A stretch of 64,000 nucleotides of DNA from Vibrio hepatarius (GTDB taxonomy: Bacteria; Pseudomonadota; Gammaproteobacteria; Enterobacterales; Vibrionaceae), in NCBI RefSeq assembly GCF_001274785.1, contig NZ_LHPI01000003.1:1-64000 (forward strand). Direction: 5' to 3'. Each line of letters begins with the position of its first letter. Position 1 is the first letter of the stretch. The notes beneath the pieces are model-generated. The model did not search any database, had not been told where the DNA came from, and saw only the letters and a program-made list of their open reading frames with translations. The translations under genes were made by a program, and so were the position numbers. Positions 1 through 10,497 of this stretch are shown here, piece after piece.

Positions 1-593
1 TCGTCGGCGCCAATGCTGCTCGCATGGCCATCGGTCTTCGCGCGGATGTCACTATTCTTGATCGCAACGTTGATACACTACGTCGTCTAGACGAAGAATT
101 CCAGGGTCAAGCAAAAGTAATTTACTCAACTGAAGATGCGATCGAAAAACACGTCCTTGATGCTGACTTGGTCATAGGTGCTGTGCTTATCCCTGGTGCA
201 GCGGCTCCTAAACTTGTCACCAAAGAACACATTGCCAAAATGAAGCCTGGTTCTGCGGTCGTTGACGTAGCAATCGACCAAGGTGGCTGTTTCGAAACTT
301 CGCACGCAACCACTCACGCAGAACCCACTTACATTGTTGACGATGTGGTTCACTACTGTGTTGCGAACATGCCAGGTGCTGTTGCACGCACTTCTACTTT
401 CGCCCTTAATAACGCAACACTACCTTATATTGTCAAACTAGCCAACAAAGGTTATCGCGAAGCACTTCTTGAAGACAAAGGTTTCCTTGAAGGTCTGAAC
501 GTTATTCACGGCAAAGTGACGTGTAAAGAAGTCGCAGAAGGCTTTGGTCTGGAATACGTCGAACCGGAAGCTGCGATTGCAATGTTCAGCTAG
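1..593 (+). CDS. ald: Alanine dehydrogenase, 3' part (5' end outside window)
   Basis: C-terminal half of an NAD-dependent alanine dehydrogenase, which interconverts L-alanine and pyruvate plus ammonia. The frame is open from base 3 and begins inside the Rossmann nucleotide-binding fold: the first residues read VGANAARMAIGLRADVTILD, the end of the glycine-rich turn plus the acidic residue that binds the NAD ribose. PGSAVVDVAIDQGG and HYCVANMPGAVARTSTFALNNATLPY are typical Ald motifs. The gene is truncated only by the window edge. A hairpin terminator follows within 25 bases. The identification is firm; the true start cannot be seen. Confidence 0.95.
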   Translation, partial: VGANAARMAIGLRADVTILDRNVDTLRRLDEEFQGQAKVIYSTEDAIEKHVLDADLVIGAVLIPGAAAPKLVTKEHIAKMKPGSAVVDVAIDQGGCFETSHATTHAEPTYIVDDVVHYCVANMPGAVARTSTFALNNATLPYIVKLANKGYREALLEDKGFLEGLNVIHGKVTCKEVAEGFGLEYVEPEAAIAMFS

Positions 594-613
594 TTGGGTT
601 ATCCATAAATGAC

Positions 614-641
614 AAAAGCGCCTTATTAAAGGCGCTTTTTT
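614..641. terminator. Bidirectional rho-independent terminator between ald and yfbV
   Basis: Inverted repeat AAAGCGCCTT / AAGGCGCTTT flanked by A- and T-runs. It can end transcription of ald on the plus strand and of yfbV on the minus strand. Confidence 0.85.
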
Positions 642-658
642 GTTTGCTTTGATAACAC

Positions 659-1111
659 TCAGAACCAGCGTTCTAGAGATGATTTGTCGAGTTGTCTGAA
701 TGCGCTATTGAGAATGCGTGCCAACTCTTTGTATCGAGGGCGAGATTTAATCGGCTCAACCGCACTGCCACTTTCCACAATCTTTTGATGAATTTCTCGA
801 TACCAACCCGCTAATGATGGGGGTAACTGGGTGTTCGCCCTATTCCCTAGCCACCATATACCTTGAATCGGCATGCTGATCGCAAACAGGGCGATGATGA
901 CCGATTGAGGCATTGAGCTGTAGTTATCAAAAGCCATCTGAGTCAAAACACTGATGGCGGCGATCGCTGGCATTACTTTCACCCCAAAGCGAGTCGCTTT
1001 GATGATGCGCTGCTCAGGAAACAATAAGTTGAGCTCTTTACGCATAGGCCAGGTATCCATGTACTTCTGCCCATCTCGTAGGCTATGAACTAATCCGACT
1101 TTATTACTCAT
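659..1111 (-). CDS. yfbV: UPF0208 / YfbV family inner-membrane protein
   Basis: A 150-residue protein of the YfbV (DUF412) family. Two hydrophobic segments, about residues 44-62 and 67-90, make it a two-pass inner-membrane protein with cytoplasmic ends. The N-terminus ([17 protein letters not shown], then [13 protein letters not shown]) is characteristic of the family. As in E. coli it lies next to and divergent from ackA-pta, which supports the assignment. In E. coli YfbV has been linked to chromosome organisation near the terminus (family knowledge); nothing here tests that. Complete, normal length. Confidence 0.9.
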   Translation of the reverse strand: MSNKVGLVHSLRDGQKYMDTWPMRKELNLLFPEQRIIKATRFGVKVMPAIAAISVLTQMAFDNYSSMPQSVIIALFAISMPIQGIWWLGNRANTQLPPSLAGWYREIHQKIVESGSAVEPIKSRPRYKELARILNSAFRQLDKSSLERWF

Positions 1112-1474
1112 ACGACTCTCTCACTTAATAGCTTCAGGTCTTAATTAAAATTTAATTGAAACATTCAACTTTAAACGCAAAAAAATGATAAAAGTTAATA
1201 TTCTTTCAAATTTTTTTTGTTATCATTAGCGCTTATCGCTATTCTTTGCAGACCCACAATCTCATTGTTGCCGTTATTTACCAGATAAGCAACTCTTGAG
1301 ACCTATCTGCAAGGATGCAAACGCGGTGATTTGGAGTCACCACGTTCATAATTATACGGAATTCGAAGTTTTTTTGACCAAGATTAGTACGCGCTATTTT
1401 CAGCATCGACTATTCTTGTGATTAATTTTCATCCTTACTGATTTTGTAATCAGACGAATAACAGGTAGTCACTC
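1112..1474. promoter_or_regulatory. Divergent yfbV / ackA control region with 5' leader hairpin
   Basis: A 363-base AT-rich non-coding stretch between two divergent genes. It must hold the promoters of both. I see no unambiguous -35/-10 pair. A short hairpin, GGTGA-N7-TCACC, lies at about 1326-1342 in the probable ackA leader. A long A/T-rich run at 1140-1220 could be an upstream activating region. No reading frame of note. Confidence 0.6.
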
Positions 1475-2671
1475 ATGTCTAAGCTAGTTTTAGTTTTAAA
1501 CTGCGGTAGTTCTTCTCTTAAGTTCGCTATTGTTGATGCAGCAAATGGCGACGAGCACCTAACAGGTCTTGCTGAATGTCTTCATCTTCCTGAAGCACGT
1601 ATCAAGTGGAAACTTGATGGTAAACACGAAGCACAACTAGGCGAAGGCGCTGCACACGATGAAGCTCTATCATTCATCGTTGAAACTATTCTTGCTTCTA
1701 AGCCAGAACTTGCTGAGCAACTAAAAGCAATCGGCCACCGTGTTGTACACGGCGGTGAAAAATTCACTAAGTCAGTACTGATCGACGATGCAGTAATCAA
1801 AGGTATCGAAGACTGTGCAACTCTAGCACCTCTTCACAACCCAGCTGCAATCATCGGTATCAAAGCGGCTCAAAAAGCGTTCCCTGGCCTACCAATGTCT
1901 GCAGTATTTGACACTGCATTCCACCAAACAATGCCAGAAGAAGCGTACCTATACGCACTTCCATACAACCTTTACAAAGAGCACGGTATCCGTCGTTACG
2001 GCATGCACGGTACTTCTCACCTATTCATCGCTCGTGAAGCGGCTGAGCGTCTAGGTAAACCAGCAGATGAACTTAACATCATCAACTGCCACCTAGGTAA
2101 CGGCGCATCTGTTTGTGCAATCAAGAACGGTAAATCTGTAGACACTTCTATGGGTCTAACTCCGCTTGAAGGTCTTGTAATGGGTACTCGTTGTGGTGAC
2201 ATCGATCCTGCGATCATCTTCCACCTACACGACGCACTAGGTTACTCTGTTGAGCAAATCAACACGATGCTAACTAAAGAGTCAGGCTTACAAGGTCTAA
2301 CTGAAGTGACTTCTGATTGTCGTTTCGTTGAAGACAACTACGGCCAAAAAGAAGAAGCAACTCGTGCAATGGACGTGTTCTGTCACCGTCTAGCTAAGTA
2401 CGTTGCTGGTTACACTGCGACTCTAGAAGGTCGTCTGGACGCTATCGTATTCACTGGCGGTATCGGCGAGAACTCTGGTCCTATCCGTGAAATGGTTCTA
2501 AACCGTCTTGGCGTATTCGGTATCGAAGTTGATGGTGAAGCTAACCTTAAAGCACGTTTCGGCGGCGAAGGTACTATCACAACTGCAGAGAGCCGTATCC
2601 CAGCAATGGTTATCTCTACAAACGAAGAGCTAGTTATTGCAGAAGACACTGCGCGTCTAGCAGCTCTTTAA
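1475..2671 (+). CDS. ackA: Acetate kinase
   Basis: Acetate kinase (398 residues; E. coli AckA is 400) makes ATP and acetate from acetyl-phosphate and ADP in the cytoplasm. Family signatures are present: NCGSSSLKF at residues 9-17, DTAFHQTMP and RYGMHGTSH in the active-site region, the phosphate-binding [13 protein letters not shown] and [10 protein letters not shown] near the C-terminus. It is first of the ackA-pta pair, which together convert acetyl-CoA to acetate in overflow metabolism and reverse the route at high acetate. Codon use is strongly biased (GCT, GGT, CTA, AAC, TCT), as in highly expressed Vibrio genes. An AGGT motif lies 8 bases before the ATG. Confidence 0.98.
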   Translation: MSKLVLVLNCGSSSLKFAIVDAANGDEHLTGLAECLHLPEARIKWKLDGKHEAQLGEGAAHDEALSFIVETILASKPELAEQLKAIGHRVVHGGEKFTKSVLIDDAVIKGIEDCATLAPLHNPAAIIGIKAAQKAFPGLPMSAVFDTAFHQTMPEEAYLYALPYNLYKEHGIRRYGMHGTSHLFIAREAAERLGKPADELNIINCHLGNGASVCAIKNGKSVDTSMGLTPLEGLVMGTRCGDIDPAIIFHLHDALGYSVEQINTMLTKESGLQGLTEVTSDCRFVEDNYGQKEEATRAMDVFCHRLAKYVAGYTATLEGRLDAIVFTGGIGENSGPIREMVLNRLGVFGIEVDGEANLKARFGGEGTITTAESRIPAMVISTNEELVIAEDTARLAAL

Positions 2672-2678
2672 TTGACTC

Positions 2679-2705
2679 AACCGGTTGGCAGTGAGCCAGC
2701 CGGTT
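2679..2705 (+). terminator. Intercistronic hairpin between ackA and pta
   Basis: Interrupted stem AACCGG-TT-GGC-N5-GCC-AG-CCGGTT eight bases after the ackA stop, followed by the T-rich stretch TCTCTTT. It may act as a partial terminator or mRNA-stabilising element that makes ackA and pta levels differ. Confidence 0.55.
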
Positions 2706-2788
2706 CTCTTTAGTGGGGCTTAACTCCTATTCCACGCCAAGGAATACGCAGTTGAGCTTTTATCCCAATAGCAAAAGGTACTCTACGA

Positions 2789-4933
2789 ATGTCTCGTACT
2801 ATTATGCTTATCCCTGCAAGTGCTGGTGTTGGTCTTACTAGCGTAAGCATGGGTGTTCTTCGCGCTATGGAGCGCAAAGGCGTTAAGGTTTCTTTCTACA
2901 AGCCTATCAGTCAGCCACGCAGCGGTGGCGATCAACCAGATCTCACTTCAACCATTATCGGCGTTAACAGCGATATTAAGATCGGTGAGCCTATGCCGAT
3001 GTCAGTTGCAGATTCTCTAATCGGTAACGACAAAATGGACGAGCTGTTAGAGACAGTGGTTGAGCGTTACAACCAAATCAACAAAGATGCAGAAGTAACA
3101 CTGATCGAAGGTCTTGTACCAACTCGTAAGCACCCATTCGCTAACCAAGTGAACGCGGAAATCGCGGCGACACTAGGCGCAGAAATCGTATTGGTTGCCA
3201 CTCCGGGTACTGACAACCCAGCTCAACTTAAAGAGCGTATCGAAGTAGCTTGTTCTAACTTCGGTGGCACTAAGAACAAAAACATCTCTGGCGTTATCAT
3301 CAACAAACTGAACGCTCCAGTCGATGAAGCAGGCCGTACTCGCCCTGACCTATCTGAAATCTTTGACGATGCAGATAGCGCGAAGCAGAACGAGATGAAA
3401 GTGATGGAGATCTTCAACACATCTCCAATCCGCGTTCTAGGTTGTGTGCCGTGGAGCATCGACCTAATCGCAACTCGTGCAATCGACATGGCGAAACACC
3501 TTAAAGCGGAAGTCGTTAACGAAGGTGAAATCAAAACTCGTCGTATCAAGAGCATCACATTCTGTGCGCGTTCTCTACCGCACATGATTGAACACTTCAA
3601 GCCGGGTTCACTGCTTGTAACTTCAGCTGACCGTCCAGACGTTATCGTTGCCGCTTCTCTAGCTGCAATGAACGGCGTAGACATCGGTGCAGTATTACTT
3701 ACTGGTGGTTACGACATCCCTGAAGAGATCGCTGGTCTATGTAAGCCTGCTTTCGACACAGGTCTGCCAATTTTCAAAGCGCACGGTAACACATGGCAAA
3801 CGTCTCTGAACCTACAGAGCTTTAGCCTAGAAGTACCAGCTGACGATAAAGAGCGTATCGAGTTTATCAACGAGCACGTGGCAAGCCACATCGACGGTAA
3901 CTGGATCGAGTCAATGACGGAAGGCACTCAGAAGTCTCGTCGTCTAAGCCCACCAGCATTCCGTTACCAGCTAACTGAGCTTGCTCGTAAAGCTGGCAAA
4001 CGTATCGTTCTTCCTGAAGGCGATGAGCCGCGTACAGTAAAAGCAGCGGCTATCTGTGCAGAACGTGGTATTGCAGAATGTGTGCTTCTCGGTAACCCAG
4101 CAGAAATCAAACGCGTTGCGGCGCAGCAAGGTGTTGAGCTAGGTGCTGGCGTGCAAATCATCGACGCTGATGCGATCCGCGAAAACTACGTTGCTCGTCT
4201 AGTTGAGTTACGTGGCGCGAAAGGCATGACAGAAGTGGTTGCTCGCGAGAAACTACAAGACTCTGTATTCCTAGGTACTATGATGCTTGAGAACGACGAA
4301 GTTGACGGTCTAGTGTCTGGTGCGGTTCACACCACAGCGAACACTATCGTTCCTCCGTTCCAAATCATTAAGACTGCACCTAACGCGTCTATCGTATCTT
4401 CGGTATTCTTCATGCTTCTGCCTGATCAAGTACTGGTTTACGGTGACTGTGCAATCAACCCAGATCCAACAGCTGAACAGCTGGCTGAAATCGCTATCCA
4501 ATCTGCAGATTCTGCAGCGGCATTCGGTATCGAACCTCGCGTTGCAATGATCTCTTACTCTACTGGTGAATCTGGTAAGGGTGCAGACGTTGATAAAGTA
4601 CGTGAAGCGACCAAACTGGCTCAAGAGAAACGTCCTGATCTAATCATCGACGGTCCTCTTCAATACGATGCTGCGATCATGGAAAACGTTGCTGCTTCTA
4701 AAGCGCCAAACTCTCCAGTAGCGGGTAAAGCGACTGTATTCGTATTCCCAGACCTAAACACTGGTAACACGACTTACAAAGCGGTACAGCGCTCTGCAGA
4801 CCTCGTCTCTATCGGTCCAATGCTGCAAGGCATGCGTAAGCCTGTAAACGACCTGTCTCGTGGTGCACTAGTAGACGACATCGTATACACAATCGCGCTA
4901 ACAGCAATCCAAGCGACTCAAGAGCAGAAGTAA
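2789..4933 (+). CDS. pta: Phosphate acetyltransferase (long type)
   Basis: Phosphotransacetylase (714 residues, the same length as E. coli Pta) converts acetyl-CoA and phosphate to acetyl-phosphate. Three-domain architecture: an N-terminal BioD/CobQ-like P-loop domain starting [17 protein letters not shown], a central DRTGG domain (about 220-340) and the catalytic PTA_PTB domain from about residue 390. The catalytic domain contains [30 protein letters not shown] and [19 protein letters not shown]. It lies 117 bases after ackA, with which it forms the acetate pathway, and ends at a strong terminator. Codon bias is as strong as in ackA. Confidence 0.98.
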   Translation: MSRTIMLIPASAGVGLTSVSMGVLRAMERKGVKVSFYKPISQPRSGGDQPDLTSTIIGVNSDIKIGEPMPMSVADSLIGNDKMDELLETVVERYNQINKDAEVTLIEGLVPTRKHPFANQVNAEIAATLGAEIVLVATPGTDNPAQLKERIEVACSNFGGTKNKNISGVIINKLNAPVDEAGRTRPDLSEIFDDADSAKQNEMKVMEIFNTSPIRVLGCVPWSIDLIATRAIDMAKHLKAEVVNEGEIKTRRIKSITFCARSLPHMIEHFKPGSLLVTSADRPDVIVAASLAAMNGVDIGAVLLTGGYDIPEEIAGLCKPAFDTGLPIFKAHGNTWQTSLNLQSFSLEVPADDKERIEFINEHVASHIDGNWIESMTEGTQKSRRLSPPAFRYQLTELARKAGKRIVLPEGDEPRTVKAAAICAERGIAECVLLGNPAEIKRVAAQQGVELGAGVQIIDADAIRENYVARLVELRGAKGMTEVVAREKLQDSVFLGTMMLENDEVDGLVSGAVHTTANTIVPPFQIIKTAPNASIVSSVFFMLLPDQVLVYGDCAINPDPTAEQLAEIAIQSADSAAAFGIEPRVAMISYSTGESGKGADVDKVREATKLAQEKRPDLIIDGPLQYDAAIMENVAASKAPNSPVAGKATVFVFPDLNTGNTTYKAVQRSADLVSIGPMLQGMRKPVNDLSRGALVDDIVYTIALTAIQATQEQK

Positions 4934-4958
4934 TTCTCTCGATTGGATAAATAAATTG

Positions 4959-4987
4959 AAAGCCCTCGACTCAGTCGAGGGCTTTTT
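4959..4987. terminator. Rho-independent terminator after pta (bidirectional)
   Basis: Perfect stem AAAGCCCTCGAC / GTCGAGGGCTTT with a 3-base loop and a following T-run. It lies between convergent pta and the DUF4010 gene and can serve both. Confidence 0.9.
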
Positions 4988-5003
4988 GTATCACTTACAT
5001 TAG

Positions 5004-6278
5004 TTAAACCATCAAAATAAACACCGCAGCCCCCGTCAGGACACTCAGCAGCATCGCAGGGGCAATTCTGCGCGCCAAAGACTTATCACCTAAAACCACC
5101 ACCATCCCCATTTTGACTAAAGTATTTACCGAAGCGGCAATCACAATGCCTAGTGCTGCGGTAGATAGAGAGAGCGTTTGAGTACTCTGCCTCGCTAGCG
5201 CAAGTGAGATAGCATCCACATCGGTAATCCCTGAAAGCGCAGACAAAATCAGCGTACCGGCATCACCAAACCAATCAGATAACGCATGTGAGAGCAGCAT
5301 TATCATCGCCAGCACAAGACCAAAAAACACCGCGGATTGCAGCGCAAGTGGGTTCTTCTGCTTATTGTCCGGCTCAATATTTTCGATATCGACTTCGCGC
5401 CATATCCGCCAGGCCATGAAATACATCGCCACCATCATAGATAAAATGATTGGCCACAGCAGTTTCACCAATGGCGGATTTAACACCGTCAGTACCACGA
5501 TCAATCTTGGAAACATGGTGCCACAACTCAGCAAGATGCCACTCGCCAACAGCGGACTGATCCTTGGTTGTTCTTTGGATAGCTGAGAAAACTGCAAGGT
5601 AAGCGCGGTTGAGGAACTGAGTCCAGCGAAAACGGACGTGAAGAGAATGCCTCGCCGTTCACCACCGATTTTTATCGCAAAGTAACCAACAAACGAAATG
5701 CTGGCGATCAACACCACCATCCACCAGATTTCATAAGGGTTCAGCGCGTTCCAAGGCCCATAAGTTTGGTTGGGCAGCATTGGCAACAGAACAATCGAGA
5801 TCAACAATAGCCTTAACGCTGCATCCAGTTCGTACTCTTGCAGCTTTTGCAGCGCGTCGTGCAGTTCTCGCTTGTTATCCAGCACTAAGGCCGTAATCAC
5901 AGCAGCAGATGCCGCTAAGACCGCTTGCCCAGATGCGGCAAGGCTACCGATGACAAAGGTAATTAACAGGCTGACTATGCCGGTAATACTTAGATCTTCA
6001 CTGATTCGCTGACGTACAACAAACGCGACCCCGGCGAGACAAACAAGTGCAATAAGGGCAAATCCGAGCAATAAAGGCGTATACAGCTGCGAAAGCACAG
6101 CAACTAAACCGCCAAGTAGTCCGACTAACGAGAAAGTACGAATACCAGCGACTCGGCTGCCTTCGACACCGTGACGCATCACCCAGCCCCGCTGAGTACC
6201 TATAATCGCGCCTAATAGTAGTGCGATAAGCAGATTCCAGATGTGATTGTCACCGCTGACAAACTCACTGATGTCCAT
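5004..6278 (-). CDS. MgtC/SapB-related, DUF4010 family membrane protein
   Basis: A 424-residue, very hydrophobic protein with roughly a dozen transmembrane helices. The N-terminal part (LLIALLLGAIIGTQRGWVMR ... GIRTFSLVGLLGGL) resembles the MgtC/SapB fold, with the charged GTQRG loop. The C-terminal half (DAISLALARQSTQ, AALGIVIAASVNTLVKMG) matches DUF4010. The biochemical role of DUF4010 proteins is unknown, and I do not assign a transport substrate. GGTGG just before the ATG is a plausible ribosome site. Monocistronic, convergent with pta. Confidence 0.8.
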   Translation of the reverse strand: MDISEFVSGDNHIWNLLIALLLGAIIGTQRGWVMRHGVEGSRVAGIRTFSLVGLLGGLVAVLSQLYTPLLLGFALIALVCLAGVAFVVRQRISEDLSITGIVSLLITFVIGSLAASGQAVLAASAAVITALVLDNKRELHDALQKLQEYELDAALRLLLISIVLLPMLPNQTYGPWNALNPYEIWWMVVLIASISFVGYFAIKIGGERRGILFTSVFAGLSSSTALTLQFSQLSKEQPRISPLLASGILLSCGTMFPRLIVVLTVLNPPLVKLLWPIILSMMVAMYFMAWRIWREVDIENIEPDNKQKNPLALQSAVFFGLVLAMIMLLSHALSDWFGDAGTLILSALSGITDVDAISLALARQSTQTLSLSTAALGIVIAASVNTLVKMGMVVVLGDKSLARRIAPAMLLSVLTGAAVFILMV

Positions 6279-6361
6279 GTTCCACCAAAAGTTATAAGCC
6301 TAATCATAAGTTTAAGCGCTTTTGGCTATTTATCTGTGAATCAGGCAAAACAATTGTGATT

Positions 6362-6395
6362 AAAAAAGCCCAAAGCAATTTTCGCTTTGGGCTTT
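6362..6395 (-). terminator. Terminator of the glutathionyl-hydroquinone reductase gene
   Basis: Perfect 12-bp stem AAAGCCCAAAGC / GCTTTGGGCTTT with an A-run on the plus strand, which is a T-tract on the minus strand, 13 bases beyond the stop codon. Confidence 0.85.
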
Positions 6396-6407
6396 CTCCA
6401 ATTGGCT

Positions 6408-7352
6408 TTAAACCTTATCTCGGCCGTGCGGGGAATCGAGATCTAATTCCGGACCGACTGGCACAATTTGCGTCGGGTTGATTCCAGTATGGCTGTAATA
6501 ATAATGACGTTTGATATGGTAAAAGTCTGTGGTCTGTTTGACCCCTTTCACTTGGTACAACTCTTTTAGATAGCCTTGCAAGTTGGCGTAATCCTGAATG
6601 CGTTGCTTATTACACTTGAAGTGACCGACATAGACTGCGTCAAAACGGATCAAAGTGGTGAATAAACGCCAATCGGCTTCTGTTAGCTTATCGCCTGCCA
6701 AGTAACGGTTTAGCGCCAAGTGGCTATCTAACTTATCGAGCGCTGAGAACAGGTCCTCAAACGCTTCTTCGTAAGCATCTTGAGAAGTCGCGAACCCACA
6801 ACGATAGACACCGTTGTTAATGTTTGGGTAGATAAACTGGTTCCACTCTTCAATCAGACCATGAAGCTCTGCTGGATAGTAGTCATCCGTATTCCCAGTG
6901 ATATGGTTAAACTCTGAATTGAACATGCGGATGATTTCTGACGACTCATTGCTGACAATCGTGTTGTGCTTTTTATCCCACAATACAGGCACAGTCACCC
7001 TGCCCGTGTAGTCCGGCTTAGCGTGTGTGTATAGTTGGTACAGGCGCTTATAACCAAACAGCGGCTCAGGCAGCCCCATTTGCCACCCTTCGCTCAACAT
7101 GTCAGGACACACAACCGTAACATCAATGTGCTCTTCCAGACCTTTTAACGCACGAAAAATCAGCGTTCGATGCGCCCATGGACAAGCTAATGACACGTAA
7201 AGATGATAACGGCCTGATTCCGGTTGGAATTTGGCATTAGGTTCATTCTTAATCCAGTCACGGAAACCAGCATCTTCGCGAATGAATTTACCACCCGTGG
7301 TTTTTGTGTCGTACCAGACATCATGCCAGATGCCTTCTACTAACTTACCCAT
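6408..7352 (-). CDS. Glutathionyl-hydroquinone reductase (xi-class GST, YqjG/ECM4 family)
   Basis: Cytoplasmic xi-class glutathione transferase of the YqjG/ECM4 family, which reduces glutathionyl-hydroquinones. The thioredoxin-like N-domain carries the signature cysteine in LACPWAHRTLIFRAL. SNESSEIIRM is the glutathione-binding turn, and the helical C-domain ends GINPTQIVPVGPELD, as in this family. I chose the ATG at 7352 (314 residues), giving MGKLVEGIWHDVWYD, the usual family N-terminus. It has a GAGG motif 8 bases upstream. An in-frame start 66 bases earlier is not preferred. Single gene with its own terminator; quinone or oxidative-stress detoxification is inferred from the family. Confidence 0.9.
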   Translation of the reverse strand: MGKLVEGIWHDVWYDTKTTGGKFIREDAGFRDWIKNEPNAKFQPESGRYHLYVSLACPWAHRTLIFRALKGLEEHIDVTVVCPDMLSEGWQMGLPEPLFGYKRLYQLYTHAKPDYTGRVTVPVLWDKKHNTIVSNESSEIIRMFNSEFNHITGNTDDYYPAELHGLIEEWNQFIYPNINNGVYRCGFATSQDAYEEAFEDLFSALDKLDSHLALNRYLAGDKLTEADWRLFTTLIRFDAVYVGHFKCNKQRIQDYANLQGYLKELYQVKGVKQTTDFYHIKRHYYYSHTGINPTQIVPVGPELDLDSPHGRDKV

Positions 7353-7534
7353 CTCGTTAACCTCGTTAGATTTTAATTTAGAGTAAGTATAAAAAATATC
7401 GTCGCGTTCTAGCCCCAAGTCTTTTGTCTTAGTTGTTCGAATTATCTGAATGACAAAAACACATTGAGCTCATCAATTTATTTTCATTGAAAAACAGTTA
7501 GTTAAAATAGTGCTTACACGAAGGCTAGAGGCAT

Positions 7535-7568
7535 AAAAAAAAGCGCGGTCCCGAAGGATACCGCGCTT
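7535..7568 (-). terminator. Terminator of the opp operon
   Basis: Stem AAGCGCGG / CCGCGCTT with a 12-base loop. The A-run before it on the plus strand is the T-tract on the minus strand. It lies about 25 bases beyond the oppF stop. Confidence 0.88.
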
Positions 7569-7591
7569 AAGCCCGTCACAGGCTGAATGAT

Positions 7592-8584
7592 TTACACTTG
7601 TACGTGCAGACAAGATACCGCGTGTACATCGTTACCTTGGATTGTCGGTTTGGTTTTCGCACACTCTTCCGTTGCTTGTGGACAACGAGTACGGAATACA
7701 CAACCCGACGGTGGGCTGATTGGTGATGGAAGATCACCTTCCAGCATTTGGATTTTCTTACTGCGCTCGATCTTTGGATCTGGAATCGGTACCGCCGACA
7801 TCAACGCGCGAGTGTATGGGTGTTTTGGATCAGCAAACAGTGCTTCCGCTTCACCAAGCTCCACTGCGTTACCTAGGTACATAACCAGTACGCGGTCAGA
7901 GATGTGTTTTACCACTGACAAGTCGTGCGCGATGAAGACCAAAGAAAGACCTAGCTCTTTCTGGATTTCTTTAAGCAGGTTCACGACCTGAGCCTGAATC
8001 GAAACATCCAGTGCCGATACAGGTTCGTCACAGATGATCATCTTAGGCTTGAGGATAAGCGCACGTGCAATACCGATACGCTGACACTGACCGCCAGAGA
8101 ATTCGTGTGGGTAACGGTTGATCACGTTTGGTAATAGACCAACTTTTGCCATCATCTCTTTAACGCGGTCTTTGACTTCCTGCTTCGATAGCTCTGGGTA
8201 AAAGGTCTCTAGCGGCTCAGCGATGATGTCACCGACAGTCATACGCGGGTTAAGCGACGCCAGTGGATCTTGGAAGATCATCTGGATTTCTTTGCGCGTT
8301 TCACGGCGCTGCACGCTTTTCATTTTCGTCAGATCTTGACCCAACCAAACAACTTGACCGTCGGTTGCTTCAACCAAACCAATGATGGCGCGGGCAAACG
8401 TCGACTTACCACAGCCTGACTCACCTACTACGCCTAGCGTTTCACCTTCGTAAAGACGAACGTTAACACCGTCTACTGCTTTAAGATTCGAAGGCTTAGA
8501 CCAAGGCCATGCCGATTTTGATGCGATGCTAAAGTGAACTTTAAGATCTTTAACATCTAGTAGTAATGATTTATCTGCACTCAT
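7592..8584 (-). CDS. oppF: Oligopeptide ABC transporter ATP-binding protein OppF
   Basis: Second ATPase of the oligopeptide importer (about 330 residues). Walker A is GESGCGKST, the signature [14 protein letters not shown], Walker [13 protein letters not shown] and the switch histidine is in [11 protein letters not shown]. The C-terminal OPP extension has the cysteine cluster [15 protein letters not shown], which in OppD/OppF/DppD binds an iron-sulfur cluster (family knowledge). I chose the ATG at 8584 (MSADKS). It overlaps the oppD stop as ATGA and has GGAAG upstream, implying translational coupling. Last gene of oppABCDF. Confidence 0.96.
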   Translation of the reverse strand: MSADKSLLLDVKDLKVHFSIASKSAWPWSKPSNLKAVDGVNVRLYEGETLGVVGESGCGKSTFARAIIGLVEATDGQVVWLGQDLTKMKSVQRRETRKEIQMIFQDPLASLNPRMTVGDIIAEPLETFYPELSKQEVKDRVKEMMAKVGLLPNVINRYPHEFSGGQCQRIGIARALILKPKMIICDEPVSALDVSIQAQVVNLLKEIQKELGLSLVFIAHDLSVVKHISDRVLVMYLGNAVELGEAEALFADPKHPYTRALMSAVPIPDPKIERSKKIQMLEGDLPSPISPPSGCVFRTRCPQATEECAKTKPTIQGNDVHAVSCLHVQV

Positions 8585-9555
8585 TTCTTCCAAGCCTCCC
8601 ATTCAGAAAAACATGCGCGCTGACGACCATCACCAAATGGTGTCAGGATTGGCGCTTCTTGCTTACAACGGTCCATCACGCGATGGCAACGTTCCTGATA
8701 AGGACAGCCAGGTGGTAGGCGAAGTAAGTTAGGCGGGTTGCCCGGGATAGTTGGCAGAATTTCGCCTTCTGTATCAAGGCGAGGGATTGCTTTCAGCAGA
8801 CCTTCCGCATATGGGTGGCTTGGGTTGTAGAAGATTTCATCAACCGTGCCGTATTCCATTGTACGACCTGCGTACATGACCAAGACTTTGTCACATGAAC
8901 CCGCAACAACACCTAGGTCGTGTGTGATCATGATGATAGCCGTGTTGAATTCGTCTTTTAGCTCGTTCAGCAGGTCCATGATCTGCGCTTGAACCGTTAC
9001 GTCTAGTGCCGTGGTTGGTTCATCCGCAATTAGCAGTTTAGGACGACACAGTAGCGCCATTGCGATCATTACGCGCTGACGCATACCGCCTGAAAACTCG
9101 TGCGGATACATAGTAATACGCTTACGTGCTTCAGGGATTTTTACCGCTTCCAGCATACGTACTGATTCTTCAAACGCTTCTGCTTTGCCCATGCCTTTGT
9201 GCAGCATTAGCACTTCCATCAACTGGTCACTGACTTTCATGTACGGGTTCAGCGACGTCATTGGGTCTTGGAAGATCATCGCGATTTGTTCAGCACGAAC
9301 TTTGTTCAGTTCTTTTTCAGACAAATTTAAGATTTCTTTGCCTTCGAACTTCGCGCTACCAGAGATAATACCGTTTTTAGCTAGTAGACCCATGATAGCG
9401 AATACTGTCTGAGATTTACCTGAGCCCGATTCACCTACGATACCTAGGGTTTCACCTTGCTTCAGAGAGAAGTTCAAATCGTTTACTGCGGTGACGATAC
9501 CATCTTGGGTGGTAAATTCGACACGCAGATCTTTGACATCTAATAAGCTCATCAT
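8581..9555 (-). CDS. oppD: Oligopeptide ABC transporter ATP-binding protein OppD
   Basis: First ATPase of the oligopeptide importer, 324 residues. Walker A GESGSGKSQT, signature SGGMRQRVMIAMAL, Walker B LLIADEPTTALD and switch HDLGVVAG are all intact. The C-terminal region LLRLPPGCPYQERCHRVMDRCKQ has the usual cysteine motif. It works with OppF under the OppBC channel. Two successive ATGs (9555, 9552) are both compatible with the AAGGA motif upstream. The 3' end overlaps oppF by four bases. Confidence 0.96.
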   Translation of the reverse strand: MMSLLDVKDLRVEFTTQDGIVTAVNDLNFSLKQGETLGIVGESGSGKSQTVFAIMGLLAKNGIISGSAKFEGKEILNLSEKELNKVRAEQIAMIFQDPMTSLNPYMKVSDQLMEVLMLHKGMGKAEAFEESVRMLEAVKIPEARKRITMYPHEFSGGMRQRVMIAMALLCRPKLLIADEPTTALDVTVQAQIMDLLNELKDEFNTAIIMITHDLGVVAGSCDKVLVMYAGRTMEYGTVDEIFYNPSHPYAEGLLKAIPRLDTEGEILPTIPGNPPNLLRLPPGCPYQERCHRVMDRCKQEAPILTPFGDGRQRACFSEWEAWKK

Positions 9556-9579
9556 TGCTTCCTTAATCTTATCTTTTAA

Positions 9580-10482
9580 TTATCTGTCTTTTGGATCCAG
9601 CGCATCGCGCAGGCCATCACCAACGTAGTTGAAGCAGAATAGAGTCACAACCATGAACGCCGCTGGGAATGCCAGCTGCCAAATTGCTACTTCCATTGTC
9701 TGTGCACCTTCTTGTAGAAGTGCGCCCCAACTTGTCATTGGTTCCTGAACACCAAGACCAAGGAATGATAGGAATGATTCGGTCAGAATCATGCTTGGGA
9801 TAAGCAGCGTTGAATAAACCGCTACGATGCCCAATACGTTCGGTACGATATGGCGAGTAATGATCTTCCAGTTACTGACACCACAAACGTGCGCCGCTTC
9901 GATGAACTCTTTACTACGTAGGCTGAGTGTCTGACCACGTACGATACGCGCCATATCCAGCCATGCGATTGCACCAATCGCAACGAAGATAAGAATAATA
10001 TTACGGCCGAAGAAGGTGACTAGTACGATAACTAGGAACATGAACGGCACTGCGTAAAGGATCTCTAGGATACGCATCATAATGCGGTCAACTTTACCGC
10101 CAATGAAGCCAGATGCCGCGCCGTAAAGCGTACCAATCAGTACCGCTACGAATGCGCCCATCACACCCACCATTAGCGAGATACGACCACCGATTAGAGT
10201 ACGAACGTACAGGTCACGACCTAAACTGTCGGTACCAAACCAGTGCTCTGCGCTTGGCGCCACGTGCATCGCGTACCAGTCAGTGTCGTCAAATGTGTAC
10301 GGTGCAATCATCGGCAGAATAATCACTGCCAATGTCATTAAAACAAGAATGAATAAGCTCACCATCGCCGCTTTGTTACGCATAAAGCGGATACGAGCAT
10401 CTTGCCAAAGACTACGACCTTCAATCTCCAAGTTCTCAGAGAATTTTTCAATCGCTTCTAGGTTTTCTTTTTTCGTCAACAT
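9580..10482 (-). CDS. oppC: Oligopeptide ABC transporter permease OppC
   Basis: Inner-membrane channel subunit, 300 residues. One N-terminal transmembrane segment (about 38-58) is followed by the OppC_N region and a five-helix BPD_transp_1 domain. That domain contains the EAA loop EAAHVCGVSNWKIITRHIVPN, which docks the ATPase. The ATG at 10482 is preferred over a TTG two codons earlier: AGGGAAG lies 7 bases before it and overlaps the end of oppB. Partner of OppB. Confidence 0.95.
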   Translation of the reverse strand: MLTKKENLEAIEKFSENLEIEGRSLWQDARIRFMRNKAAMVSLFILVLMTLAVIILPMIAPYTFDDTDWYAMHVAPSAEHWFGTDSLGRDLYVRTLIGGRISLMVGVMGAFVAVLIGTLYGAASGFIGGKVDRIMMRILEILYAVPFMFLVIVLVTFFGRNIILIFVAIGAIAWLDMARIVRGQTLSLRSKEFIEAAHVCGVSNWKIITRHIVPNVLGIVAVYSTLLIPSMILTESFLSFLGLGVQEPMTSWGALLQEGAQTMEVAIWQLAFPAAFMVVTLFCFNYVGDGLRDALDPKDR

Positions 10483-10497
10483 AACCAAACTTCCCTG

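Noticed and set aside
3223..3684. 153-codon open frame antisense to pta
   Set aside because: It lies entirely inside the strongly codon-biased pta gene. Its composition is that of a codon-bias shadow, with no ribosome site or family match.
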